Counted from the first letter of the stretch, positions 1 to 6,052 are shown. The stretch is DNA of 7,089 nucleotides from Microbacterium sp. (GCA_003248845.1 QFPD01000105.1:1-7089), one strand, 5' to 3'. The notes: generated by a model from the letters alone, not told the origin. Made by a program: numbers and translations.

Positions 1-252
1 TCGGCCGACGTGGCCTTCACCGGTCACGATCTGCGGCTTCTCCCGCGCGCGTTCGCCCATGCCCGTCGGGGGCGGCACATCATCAACCAGAACATCATCT
101 TGTCGCTGCTGATCATCAGCGTGCTGCTCCCGCTGGCCCTGTTCGGCGTCCTGGGCCTCGCCGCCGTGGTCCTGGTGCACGAGATCGCCGAGGTCGTCGT
201 CATCCTCAACGGACTGCGCGCCGCCGGGACTCGGAAGGAGCCGACCGCATGA
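1..252 (+). CDS. Heavy-metal-translocating P1B-type ATPase, C-terminal fragment (5' end outside window)
   Basis: An open frame runs from the first base to a TGA at 250-252 and gives the last 83 residues of a metal-pumping P-type ATPase. The beginning, ADVAFTGHDLRLLP, is the end of the cytoplasmic phosphorylation/ATP-binding part. It is followed by the ARRGRHIINQNI linker and two hydrophobic membrane helices (about residues 30-50 and 52-68). The last helix carries HEIAEVVVILNGLR, the position where P1B ATPases keep membrane metal ligands. The family exports soft or transition metals (Zn, Cd, Pb or Co) from the cytoplasm at the expense of ATP. The substrate cannot be set from this fragment because the CPx-type motif and any N-terminal metal domain lie outside. 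The stop overlaps the next gene by ATGA, so the two are probably translated together. The family call is firm; the substrate is unknown. Confidence 0.9.
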   Translation, partial: SADVAFTGHDLRLLPRAFAHARRGRHIINQNIILSLLIISVLLPLALFGVLGLAAVVLVHEIAEVVVILNGLRAAGTRKEPTA

Positions 253-557
253 AGGTCGAACTGCTGCACATCGTCGACTGCCCGAACACGGCAATCGCCG
301 AAGCCAACGCACGCGCGGCGCTGGACGCTCTCGGGCTCGGGGGCGTTCCTGTCGAGCTGGTGACGATCCGAACGGAGGCCGAGGCGGCGAGCACCCAGTT
401 CGGAGGCTCGCCCACGATCCTCCTCGACGGCGTCGACCTGTTCCCGACGGCCCCGGTTCGCTCGCTGGCGTGCCGGGTCTACGCGACAGGAAGCGGGTAC
501 GCCGGAGCGCCCACGCAGGAGCAGATCGAAGCAGCGCTGCGAGGCGCATCCCGGTAG
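249..557 (+). CDS. Small thioredoxin-fold protein, partner of the metal ATPase
   Basis: A 102-residue protein starts at the ATG of an ATGA overlap, with an AAGGAG ribosome site at 235-240, 8 bases upstream. The N-terminal beta strand leads to a CPNT motif (Cys11), where thioredoxin-like proteins keep the catalytic CxxC; the second cysteine is replaced by Thr14. GGSPTILLDG at about 52-61 is the usual cis-proline strand, with Pro55. A second cysteine is at 75. Actinobacterial proteins of this kind are, from memory, often labelled thioredoxin-family or alkylmercury-lyase-like, but nothing here supports C-Hg lyase activity. Its coupling to a metal ATPase suggests metal binding, delivery or thiol redox through Cys11; that is inference. 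No signal peptide or membrane segment is seen, so it is likely cytoplasmic. Confidence 0.72.
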   Translation: MKVELLHIVDCPNTAIAEANARAALDALGLGGVPVELVTIRTEAEAASTQFGGSPTILLDGVDLFPTAPVRSLACRVYATGSGYAGAPTQEQIEAALRGASR

Positions 558-641
558 AGCGAGAACGACCGGTGACGCGATCACTGGGTCACACCTCACG
601 GCAAAGCGGTGTTCGCCGTAAAGTTCGCGGACCCGGAAACA
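558..641. other. Convergent intergenic spacer
   Basis: This is the gap after the thioredoxin-like gene and before the shared hairpin. I see no convincing gene, promoter or RNA in it. Confidence 0.5.
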
Positions 642-681
642 CACCGGAGGGGCAGGGCCATTGGCCTCTGCCCCTCCGGTG
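642..681. terminator. Bidirectional GC-rich terminator hairpin between convergent operons
   Basis: The arm 642-655 (CACCGGAGGGGCAG) pairs perfectly with 668-681. After a one-base bulge (T667), GGCC 656-659 pairs with GGCC 663-666 around a 3-base loop, giving an 18 bp stem. It sits between the plus-strand ATPase operon (ends 557) and the minus-strand ars operon (ends 693), so it can end both. There is no strong U-tract on either side, which is common for actinobacterial hairpin terminators; the minus-strand side has only TGTTT. Confidence 0.85.
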
Positions 682-692
682 CTCGCAGCTCG

Positions 693-1097
693 TCAGGCGA
701 GTAGTTCGGCGAGGAGGGTCTCGACGCGGGCCTTGATGTCGTCGCGGATCGGGCGCACCGACTCGATGCCCTGCCCCGCCGGGTCCTCGAGCTTCCAGTC
801 CTCGTACCGCTTGCCCGGGAAGAACGGGCACGCGTCGCCGCAACCCATGGTGATCACGACGTCGGAGTCCTGCACCGCTTCGGTGGTGAGCACCTTCGGC
901 TGCTCGGCGGTGATGTCGATGCCTTCCTCGCGCATCGCCTCGACCGCGACGGGGTTGATCTGGTCGGCGGGCATGGACCCGGCGGAACGGACCTCGACGC
1001 GGTCGCCCGCGAGCTCGCGGAGATAACCGGCGGCCATCTGGGAGCGGCCGGCGTTGTGGACGCAGACGAAGAGGACGGAGGGCTTCTGGTCGGTCAT
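693..1097 (-). CDS. arsC: Arsenate reductase, low-molecular-weight phosphatase-like
   Basis: This 134-residue ArsC of the LMW tyrosine-phosphatase fold reduces arsenate to arsenite in the cytoplasm. The P-loop is CVHNAGRS: Cys12 with Arg18 forms the CX5R oxyanion site. A second conserved block, MGCGDACPFFPG, supplies Cys86 and Cys90, followed by EDW and DP (Asp105-Pro106), the usual general-acid region. Three cysteines in this arrangement resemble the relay of thioredoxin-coupled ArsC, where the pair forms the disulfide that thioredoxin reduces. In the S. aureus pI258 enzyme the pair is seven residues apart; here it is four. Thioredoxin coupling is plausible because trxA and trxB lie in the same operon, but it is not proven. 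It is the last gene, starting 15 bases after the ArsR-ArsC fusion stop, with a weak GAAAGAAG ribosome site. Confidence 0.93.
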   Translation of the reverse strand: MTDQKPSVLFVCVHNAGRSQMAAGYLRELAGDRVEVRSAGSMPADQINPVAVEAMREEGIDITAEQPKVLTTEAVQDSDVVITMGCGDACPFFPGKRYEDWKLEDPAGQGIESVRPIRDDIKARVETLLAELLA

Positions 1098-1112
1098 TGT
1101 TGTTCGCTTCTT

Positions 1113-2117
1113 TCAGTCGGTGAGGGTGGCGAGGAGGTCGCGGACGCGGCCCTCGATGTCGTGGCGGATCGCGTCGACCCCTTCCGGGGAAGCGAGAGCC
1201 GGGTCGCCGACGGCCCAGTCCTCGTACCGGACCCCGGGGATGATCGGGCAGACGTCCCCGCAGCCCATGGTGACCACCACGTCGGCCGCGCGCACAGCGT
1301 CGTCGGTGAGGGGCTTCGGGAACGCATCCCCGGCGTCTTGCTCGCCTTCGATCTCTACGAGCAGCGACCTCACGTGCGGATGCACGTCGACCGCCGGCGT
1401 CGACCCAGCGGACCGCGCGACGACCTTGCCACCTGCGAGCTGGTTGACGATCGCGGCGGCGAGCTGCGAGCGGCCCGCGTTCTGCACGCAGACGAACAGC
1501 ACCTGCGGCACCCCGGCCGAGCGGTCCCGCGTCAGGTCGGCGAGGCGCTGCCGGGCGAACCGTTCGGTCAGCGGGATCATGTGCGCCGTCAGCTTCGCCG
1601 AACGCACCAGGCCGGCGTAGGACTCGCGCACGATCGCGATCACGAGATCCCGGTTCAGCCCGGTCAGCTCGTCGGCGAGCTCATCGGCGAGGCGGGTCAC
1701 GCGGGCGTCCATCTGCTGCAGGGCCTCGGCCCGTGCTGCGGTGTCCTCGGGCTCGTCGGTGACGGCCGCGGCGGGAGCGAACGCGTCGAGCAGGGCCGCG
1801 ACGGCGCGCTGCTTGCCCGGGGCGATGCGGTAGTAGACCCAGGTGCCGCGCCGCTCGGACAGCAGCATCCCGGTCTCCTTCAACACCTTCAAGTGGTGCG
1901 AAACGGTCGGCTGCGACACCTCGGCGAGGTCCGCGAGGTCGCACACGCAGGACTCGCCGCGCGGGTCGGTCGCGATCGCGGAGAGCATCCGCAGCCGCAG
2001 CGGGTCAGCGAGCGCTTTCAGTGCCCCGGCCACGGTCGTGGCGGCCTCGGTGCCGATCGCGTGCGCCGTGGACGGTGCGCACGCGTCGGCGTCAGAGATG
2101 ACGGTCGTGTCGGTCAT
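1113..2117 (-). CDS. ArsR-ArsC fusion: arsenite-responsive repressor joined to arsenate reductase
   Basis: One uninterrupted chain of 334 residues. Residues ~25-118 are an ArsR/SmtB winged helix: LADPLRLRML, then CVC (Cys57, Cys59), then the recognition helix SQPTVSHHLKVLKETGM (68-84) and the wing GTWVYYRI. CVC is where arsenite-sensing ArsR proteins hold thiol ligands; Cys13 in the N-terminal tail could be a third. Residues ~130-198 are helical (RVTRLADELADEL through TERFARQRLADL) and resemble the three-helix domain that precedes some actinobacterial ArsC enzymes. Residues ~204-332 are a full ArsC with P-loop CVQNAGRS (Cys210, Arg216), MGCGDVCPIIPG (Cys286, Cys290) and Asp305-Pro306. The start is the ATG of an ATGA overlap with acr3, with a GAGGA ribosome site; the frame is open further upstream but that lies inside acr3. 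It probably represses the operon and also reduces arsenate. All catalytic residues are present, so neither half looks dead. Confidence 0.92.
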   Translation of the reverse strand: MTDTTVISDADACAPSTAHAIGTEAATTVAGALKALADPLRLRMLSAIATDPRGESCVCDLADLAEVSQPTVSHHLKVLKETGMLLSERRGTWVYYRIAPGKQRAVAALLDAFAPAAAVTDEPEDTAARAEALQQMDARVTRLADELADELTGLNRDLVIAIVRESYAGLVRSAKLTAHMIPLTERFARQRLADLTRDRSAGVPQVLFVCVQNAGRSQLAAAIVNQLAGGKVVARSAGSTPAVDVHPHVRSLLVEIEGEQDAGDAFPKPLTDDAVRAADVVVTMGCGDVCPIIPGVRYEDWAVGDPALASPEGVDAIRHDIEGRVRDLLATLTD

Positions 2118-3202
2118 GACGTCCTCGATTCGGTGGCGTAGGGATCGGTGTGGAACCAGGCCTTCGCGGCCCAGAGTGAGACGTAGACCAGGCCCACGAG
2201 CACGGGCACTTCGATGAGCGGGCCGACGACCCCGGCCAAGGCCTGGCCGGATGCCGCGCCGAAGGTGCCGATCGCGACCGCGATGGCGAGCTCGAAGTTG
2301 TTGCCCGCGGCGGTGAACGCGAGCGTCGTGGAGCGCGCGTAGCCCAGACCGAGTGCCTTGCCCAGTAGGATGCCGGCGAACCACATCAGTGCGAAGTAGA
2401 CCAGCAGCGGCAGCGCGATCCTGGCGACGTCCATCGGGTGGGAGGTGACCTGTTCGCCCTGCAGGGCGAACAGCAGCACGATCGTGAACAGCAGCCCATA
2501 GAGCGCCCACGGCCCGATCCTCGGGAGGAACTTCTCCTCGTACCAGTCGCGCCCCTTGCGCTTCTCGCCGATGAACCGGGACGCGAAGCCCGCGACGAGC
2601 GGGATGCCGAGGAACACGAGCACGTTCAAGGCGATCTGCCAGACCGAGATCTCCAGACCCTGCGCGTCCAGGCCCAGCCAGCCCGGCAGCACGGTCAGGT
2701 AGAACCAGCCCAGCACCGAGAACATCACGACCTGGAAGACCGAGTTGATCGCGACCAGCACCGCGGTCGCCTCCCGGTCACCGCACGCGAGATCGTTCCA
2801 GATCACGACCATCGCGATGCAGCGGGCGAGACCCACGATGATCAGCCCGGTCCGGTACTCCGGCAGGTCCGGCAGGAAGATCCACGCGAGCGCGAACATC
2901 ACCGCAGGCCCCACCAGCCAGTTCAGCAGCAGCGAGGAGACAAGAAGCTTCTTGTCTCCGGTCACGGCGGCGATCTTGTCGTAGCGGACCTTCGCGAGCA
3001 CCGGGTACATCATCACCAGCAGGCCCAGCCCGATCGGGATCGAGATCCCGCCGACCTCCATCGCGGACAGCGCGTCCGAGAGCGCGGGCACGAAACGGCC
3101 GAGCAGGAGGCCGACGACCATCGCGAGGCCGATCCAGAGCGGAAGCCACTTGTCGAGGGTGGAGAGCCGCTTCGGGGCGGTCCGGGTCAAGGTGTCGGTC
3201 AT
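2114..3202 (-). CDS. acr3: ACR3-family arsenite efflux permease
   Basis: This 362-residue membrane protein exports arsenite from the cytoplasm, driven by the membrane gradient. About ten hydrophobic helices can be counted between residues 20 and 348, with a short cytoplasmic N-terminus containing [11 protein letters not shown], typical of ACR3. The family signature [16 protein letters not shown] (126-141) contains Cys128, and [11 protein letters not shown] (298-308) contains Glu304. These fit the conserved cysteine and glutamate reported as essential in the Corynebacterium glutamicum permease (Cys129 and Glu305 by memory). The start is the ATG of an ATGA overlap with the trxA stop, with a GAGGAG site 8 bases upstream. 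An in-frame extension to 3433 overlaps trxA and is rejected. Its own stop overlaps the ArsR-ArsC start in the same way. The alternative name arsB is used in many actinobacterial annotations, but the sequence is ACR3, not the ArsB family. Confidence 0.96.
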   Translation of the reverse strand: MTDTLTRTAPKRLSTLDKWLPLWIGLAMVVGLLLGRFVPALSDALSAMEVGGISIPIGLGLLVMMYPVLAKVRYDKIAAVTGDKKLLVSSLLLNWLVGPAVMFALAWIFLPDLPEYRTGLIIVGLARCIAMVVIWNDLACGDREATAVLVAINSVFQVVMFSVLGWFYLTVLPGWLGLDAQGLEISVWQIALNVLVFLGIPLVAGFASRFIGEKRKGRDWYEEKFLPRIGPWALYGLLFTIVLLFALQGEQVTSHPMDVARIALPLLVYFALMWFAGILLGKALGLGYARSTTLAFTAAGNNFELAIAVAIGTFGAASGQALAGVVGPLIEVPVLVGLVYVSLWAAKAWFHTDPYATESRTS

Positions 3203-3525
3203 GCGAGCAGCTCCTCGATCTTCGCGATGTAGACGGGCTTCGGGTGCGCGCCGATCAGCACGTCCACGCGTTCCCCGTCCCGGTAGAACCCGAGGGTCGG
3301 GATCGAGGTCACCCCTGCCGCGGCCACGGTCTCGGGGTTCTGGTCGGCGTCGACCTTCACGATCTTCACCCGGCCCGCGTACTCGACGGCGAGCTGGTCC
3401 AGGATCGGGGCGATCGCCCTGCACGGGCCGCACCAGGTCGCCCAGATGTCGACCACGACGGGCAGCTCGGACTCGATCACCTCAGCCCGGAAAGTAGCGT
3501 CGGTGACAGGGGTGACGGTGCTCAT
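3199..3525 (-). CDS. trxA: Thioredoxin
   Basis: A canonical 108-residue thioredoxin. The active site is WCGPC (Trp31, Cys32, Cys35), preceded by the buried Asp26 in VVDIWAT and followed by the cis-proline SIPT with Pro76. The [16 protein letters not shown] strand-helix and the C-terminal amphipathic helix are intact. It carries electrons from TrxB to disulfides; in this operon the likely client is the cysteine pair of one or both ArsC modules, so this is probably a dedicated copy and not the housekeeping one (inference). The start overlaps the trxB stop as ATGA and has a GGAGG ribosome site at 3533-3537, 7 bases upstream, the strongest in the operon. Confidence 0.96.
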   Translation of the reverse strand: MSTVTPVTDATFRAEVIESELPVVVDIWATWCGPCRAIAPILDQLAVEYAGRVKIVKVDADQNPETVAAAGVTSIPTLGFYRDGERVDVLIGAHPKPVYIAKIEELLA

Positions 3526-4496
3526 GCGGAGACCTCCAAAGCAAGCTCGGAAACGGTGGCGGGTGCGAGGTTCGACAGGTAGTGCTGGGCGTCCTGCGCG
3601 GCCGCGCAGCCGGTGCCCGCGGCGGTGATCGCCTGCCGGTACGTGTGATCGACGAGATCCCCGGCCGCGAACACCCCGGCCAGGTTCGTCCGCGTCGACG
3701 GGTGCGCGACCCGCACATACCCGTCCGCGTCGGTGTCGACCTGCCCGGTCACGAGCTCGGAACGCGGGTCGTGCCCGATCGCGACGAACACCCCCGTCGC
3801 GTCGAGCGTGCGCTCGGCCCCGGTGACGGTGTCGCGCAGCGTGAGCCCGGTGACCTGCTCATCGCCGAGGATCGCAGCGACCTCACTGTTCCAGGCGACC
3901 TCGATCTTCGGGGCCTCCAGCACGCGCTGTGCCATGATCCTCGACGCGCGGAACTCGTCCCGGCGGTGCACGACGGTCACCTTCGACGCGAACCGGGTGA
4001 GAAACAGGGCCTCCTCCATCGCGGAGTCCCCGCCGCCGACCACGACGATCTCCTGCTCGCGGAAGAAGAACCCGTCGCACGTCGCGCACCAGGACACTCC
4101 GTGCCCCGACAGCCGCTCTTCTTCGGAGAGGCCGAGCTTGCGGTACGCGGAACCCATCGTGAGGACCACCGCCCGCGCCCGGTACGTCGCCCCGGCACCG
4201 GTCTCGATGGTCTTCACGTCGCCGTCGAGCTCGAGGCGGATCGCGTCGTCGTAGACGATCCGAGCGCCGAATCGCTCGGCCTGCGCCCGCATCGACTCCA
4301 TCAGCTCCGGTCCCTGCACGCCATCGACGAAGCCCGGGAAGTTCTCCACCTCCGTCGTCGTCATCAACGCACCGCCCGCGGTCACCGAGCCCGCGATCAC
4401 GACCGGCGCGAGACCCGCACGCGCCGCGTAGACCGCCGCCGTGTATCCGGCGGGACCGGACCCGACGATGACCAGTTCGACTTCTTGATTCGACAT
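3522..4496 (-). CDS. trxB: Thioredoxin reductase (NADPH, FAD)
   Basis: A 324-residue flavoprotein disulfide reductase that passes electrons from NADPH through FAD to thioredoxin. The FAD dinucleotide fold is [10 protein letters not shown] (12-21). The redox site is CATC (Cys137, Cys140). The NADPH fold is [10 protein letters not shown] (154-163), with HRRDEFRAS (177-185) recognising the 2'-phosphate. The final FAD motif is GVFAAGD (274-280). Length and motif order are standard for the low-molecular-weight TrxR type. It is the first gene of the ars operon, so its promoter should drive all five genes. The ATG at 4496 is preceded by only a weak GAAG, so a short leader or leaderless transcript is possible. 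Thioredoxin reductase genes inside actinobacterial arsenic clusters are known (arsT of Streptomyces plasmid pHZ227). Confidence 0.96.
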   Translation of the reverse strand: MSNQEVELVIVGSGPAGYTAAVYAARAGLAPVVIAGSVTAGGALMTTTEVENFPGFVDGVQGPELMESMRAQAERFGARIVYDDAIRLELDGDVKTIETGAGATYRARAVVLTMGSAYRKLGLSEEERLSGHGVSWCATCDGFFFREQEIVVVGGGDSAMEEALFLTRFASKVTVVHRRDEFRASRIMAQRVLEAPKIEVAWNSEVAAILGDEQVTGLTLRDTVTGAERTLDATGVFVAIGHDPRSELVTGQVDTDADGYVRVAHPSTRTNLAGVFAAGDLVDHTYRQAITAAGTGCAAAQDAQHYLSNLAPATVSELALEVSA

Positions 4497-4504
4497 GCTT
4501 CTAT

Positions 4505-4525
4505 ATTGACATCTATCGAATCAAT
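4505..4525. promoter_or_regulatory. Candidate ArsR operator upstream of trxB
   Basis: A 21-base element has perfect 5-base arms, ATTGA (4505-4509) and TCAAT (4521-4525), separated by 11 bases. It lies 8 bases before the trxB start codon, in the only place from which the whole ars operon can be controlled. AT-rich imperfect palindromes with ATTGA/TCAAT-like arms are typical of ArsR/SmtB operators. It also contains TTGACA (4506-4511) on the plus strand, a -35-like hexamer pointing to the EcsC gene, but I see no good -10 behind it. On the minus strand TATAGA (4505-4500) is -10-like, but no -35 is correctly spaced. The operator call rests on position and symmetry only. Confidence 0.5.
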
Positions 4526-4538
4526 CCGCGAGTTCGCG

Positions 4539-4604
4539 ATGGCTTTGTCACCGGATGTTCACCTACCGGCTCAGGCAGGGGCCGCCAACACCCTTCGCGC
4601 GTGA
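4539..4604 (+). CDS. Possible 21-residue leader ORF before the EcsC gene
   Basis: An ATG at 4539 opens a 21-codon frame (MALSPDVHLPAQ...) whose TGA at 4602-4604 overlaps the GTG at 4601, forming GTGA. Such an overlap would allow translational coupling to the EcsC-family gene, which otherwise has no ribosome site at its GTG. There is no strong ribosome site before this ATG either. It may equally be chance, or the tail of something lost when the region was rearranged. Confidence 0.22.
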   Translation: MALSPDVHLPAQAGAANTLRA

Positions 4605-5755
4605 CCTCCGCATCATCGATGAAAAAGGCGCGAAAAGTGCACTCTTCAACAATCGGACCTACCAGTAAGGGGAGGCCGCTGTCTGCGACGCTTCGAGACT
4701 TCAACGACAAGGTGGTGAAGGGTGCGATCTCCGTCGGGGGCAAGGCGACCGACTACCTTGAGGATCGCCCGAAGGTCGCGAGCGCCGTTGCTCACAGCAG
4801 GAAGACCGTTGCGAAGGGCGCTAGGAAGGTTGGAGCCGCAGCGGCGAGGGTGAGCGATGCGGTGCCCGATGGTGTCGCGGATTGGGCTGGGGCGGCGCTC
4901 GATTCCGCAAAGACAACGGCCGCGCGTGCTTCGCGCGCGGGCCTGTCGGCAAAGCGAGTGGTCGATCTCCACAAGCGCAAGGGGCACGAGGTCGAGGATC
5001 TGGCGGATGTACGACGTCTGGATCTGAAGCAGGTAGACAAGGTCGGCCGCCACGGTACGGACCTCTACTATCCAGGTATCGCGGCGCTCTCAGGCGCGGG
5101 CACCGGACTCGTAATCTCGGGTGGTCAGCTGGTCACCGTGGCGTCCGCGGGCGCGGGAGCCGCACCCTCTGCCGGAGCGGTCGTTGGTGCGGTTGCCGCC
5201 GATGCGGCCGCCGTGCTCACGCTCGCCACGCGAGCCGTCGGACACGTCGCCCTGCTGTATGGCTACGACCCTGAAGACCCGAACGAGAAAATCTCTGCTC
5301 TATCGGTTGTGAATACCGGGACCGCCGTTTCTGCGACCGCCAAGACTGCAGCCCTGGCGGATGTCTCTCGGCTCACCCAGGCCCTCGTGCGTGGCAAGAC
5401 GTGGGACGCACTCAACAAGAGCGTGATCTCCAAAGTCAGTGGACAGTTCGCGAAGGCATTCGGGGTTCGTCTCACGAAGAAGAGTTTGGGCAAGTTCGTC
5501 CCGGTCGTGGGCATCCTGCTCGGTGGCACATTCAACTGGGCGACGTTGGAGGGAATCTTCGACGCGGCGGACGTCGCGTACAGGCGCCGATTCCTCGCCG
5601 AGAAGTATCCACAGTTGATCGCAGAAGCCCCGATCGATATGCGAGTCGTTGAAGATGAGGAACATGACGTGGACGACGAGCGCATTAGCGTGCTCGAGGA
5701 GCTAGCAGATGCCGGGGGACCAGATCTGCTCGGCCGTGAGGGACCGCGGGCGTAG
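4601..5755 (+). CDS. EcsC-family protein
   Basis: Up to 384 residues. The C-terminal two thirds match the EcsC family by memory of its pattern: RAVGHVALLYGYDPEDPNE at about 211-229, and KSLGKFVPVVGILLGGTFNWATLEGIFDAADVAYRRRFL at about 294-332. The middle (155-215) is Gly/Ala-rich and hydrophobic, suggesting membrane association. The N-terminal ~120 residues are Lys/Ala-rich, helical and low complexity. The tail (350-368) is strongly acidic. EcsC proteins have no established reaction; the name comes from the third gene of the Bacillus ecs locus, and no ABC transporter genes are visible here. The start is unsure: GTG 4601 and ATG 4619 lack ribosome sites, while AAGGGGAGG at 4667-4675 lies just before a CTG (codon 27). 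Codon use is less GC-biased than in the ars operon. It is divergent from trxB; a role in arsenic resistance is not implied. Confidence 0.8.
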   Translation: MTSASSMKKARKVHSSTIGPTSKGRPLSATLRDFNDKVVKGAISVGGKATDYLEDRPKVASAVAHSRKTVAKGARKVGAAAARVSDAVPDGVADWAGAALDSAKTTAARASRAGLSAKRVVDLHKRKGHEVEDLADVRRLDLKQVDKVGRHGTDLYYPGIAALSGAGTGLVISGGQLVTVASAGAGAAPSAGAVVGAVAADAAAVLTLATRAVGHVALLYGYDPEDPNEKISALSVVNTGTAVSATAKTAALADVSRLTQALVRGKTWDALNKSVISKVSGQFAKAFGVRLTKKSLGKFVPVVGILLGGTFNWATLEGIFDAADVAYRRRFLAEKYPQLIAEAPIDMRVVEDEEHDVDDERISVLEELADAGGPDLLGREGPRA

Positions 5756-5780
5756 GTGGCGCCACCGCTGCCACGTTTTT
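5755..5780 (+). terminator. Terminator after the EcsC gene
   Basis: Directly at the stop codon, GTGGC (5756-5760) can pair with GCCAC (5770-5774), followed by G and five Ts (5776-5780). A perfect 12-base palindrome GGTGGCGCCACC (5755-5766) offers an alternative fold. The stem is short, so strength is uncertain, but position and T-run fit an intrinsic terminator. Confidence 0.5.
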
Positions 5781-5846
5781 GCCACAAATTGAACTCAACT
5801 CACCTGATCGAGGGGCCTATCGCGACATCAGATTCCGCGCATTCAT

Positions 5847-5884
5847 GCGATTTCGATCAGCCCAATTGCCATCGGCGCGATTTC
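5847..5884 (+). repeat. Direct repeat GCGATTTC next to the tRNA remnant
   Basis: GCGATTTC occurs at 5847-5854 and again at 5877-5884, 30 bases apart, the second copy running into the tRNA-like sequence. Short repeats beside a recombination core can be arm-type integrase or excisionase sites, but eight bases twice may be chance. Confidence 0.3.
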
Positions 5885-5902
5885 AAATCCCTCCGTCTCC
5901 GC
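5882..5902 (+). other. 3' remnant of tRNA-Ser: probable att site and island junction
   Basis: These 21 bases, from TTCAAATCCC to CGTCTCCGC, match the T loop, 3' T-stem strand and 3' acceptor strand of an actinobacterial tRNA-Ser (GCT-type, from memory: 5' end GGAGACG, 3' end CGTCTCCG). The T-stem 5' strand (GAGGG) and the rest of the tRNA are absent upstream, so this is not a functional gene. A lone tRNA 3' end is the classic product of tyrosine-recombinase integration at a tRNA 3' end: one copy rebuilds the tRNA and the other is left at the far junction. In this orientation the integrated element is to the left (lower coordinates) and the old chromosome to the right. Recognition is by memory, not alignment. 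Confidence 0.6.
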
Positions 5903-5961
5903 TGAGAATCACCCGGTTAGTTGACTTTTCAGTTAGCTGCGCGCAGGAGACGGTTGGGTCG

Positions 5962-6003
5962 ATCGGGCGTGTACCCGATTCCAGGTGACCCCAAAGTGAC
6001 CCC
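5962..6003. repeat. Hairpin plus tandem GTGACCCC repeats
   Basis: ATCGGG (5962-5967) pairs with CCCGAT (5974-5979) around a 6-base loop. It is followed by two copies of GTGACCCC at 5985-5992 and 5996-6003, 11 bases apart (one helical turn). There is no T-run. Same-face direct repeats suggest binding of a protein, for example an integrase or excisionase arm site near the tRNA remnant or a regulator. The sequence shows only the repeats; the role is inference. Confidence 0.45.
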
Positions 6004-6052
6004 CTCTCGTTCTCGAGTTCGGCACGGGGGAGCGAGGGACGCGGGCGCGCCA

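Noticed and set aside
249..557. Organomercurial lyase (MerB) function for the thioredoxin-like protein
   Set aside because: The protein is about half MerB length, has a single CPNT site and lacks the MerB catalytic Cys/Cys/Asp arrangement. No mer genes are present in the window.
1056..2141. Long plus-strand open frame opposite the ars genes (361 codons)
   Set aside because: It is a high-GC antisense shadow of arsC and arsR::arsC, rich in Arg, Gly, His and Val with no recognisable domain. The same holds for 2438-3232 and 3582-4604 on the plus strand.
2118..2510. In-frame 5' extension of the ArsR-ArsC fusion on the minus strand
   Set aside because: The added residues are an out-of-frame reading of acr3. 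The ATG at 2117 gives a normal ArsR N-terminus, an ATGA overlap and a GAGGA ribosome site.
3203..3433. In-frame 5' extension of ACR3
   Set aside because: It overlaps trxA almost completely and is Arg/Gly-rich shadow sequence. The ATG at 3202 fits the family N-terminus and has a GAGGAG site.
4513..4743. Minus-strand 76-codon frame upstream of trxB
   Set aside because: It runs antisense into the EcsC gene and across the intergenic region, with no family resemblance and no ribosome site.
5876..5960. Complete tRNA-Ser gene
   Set aside because: Only the 3' T-arm and acceptor strand are present. No anticodon arm, D arm or variable arm can be folded upstream.
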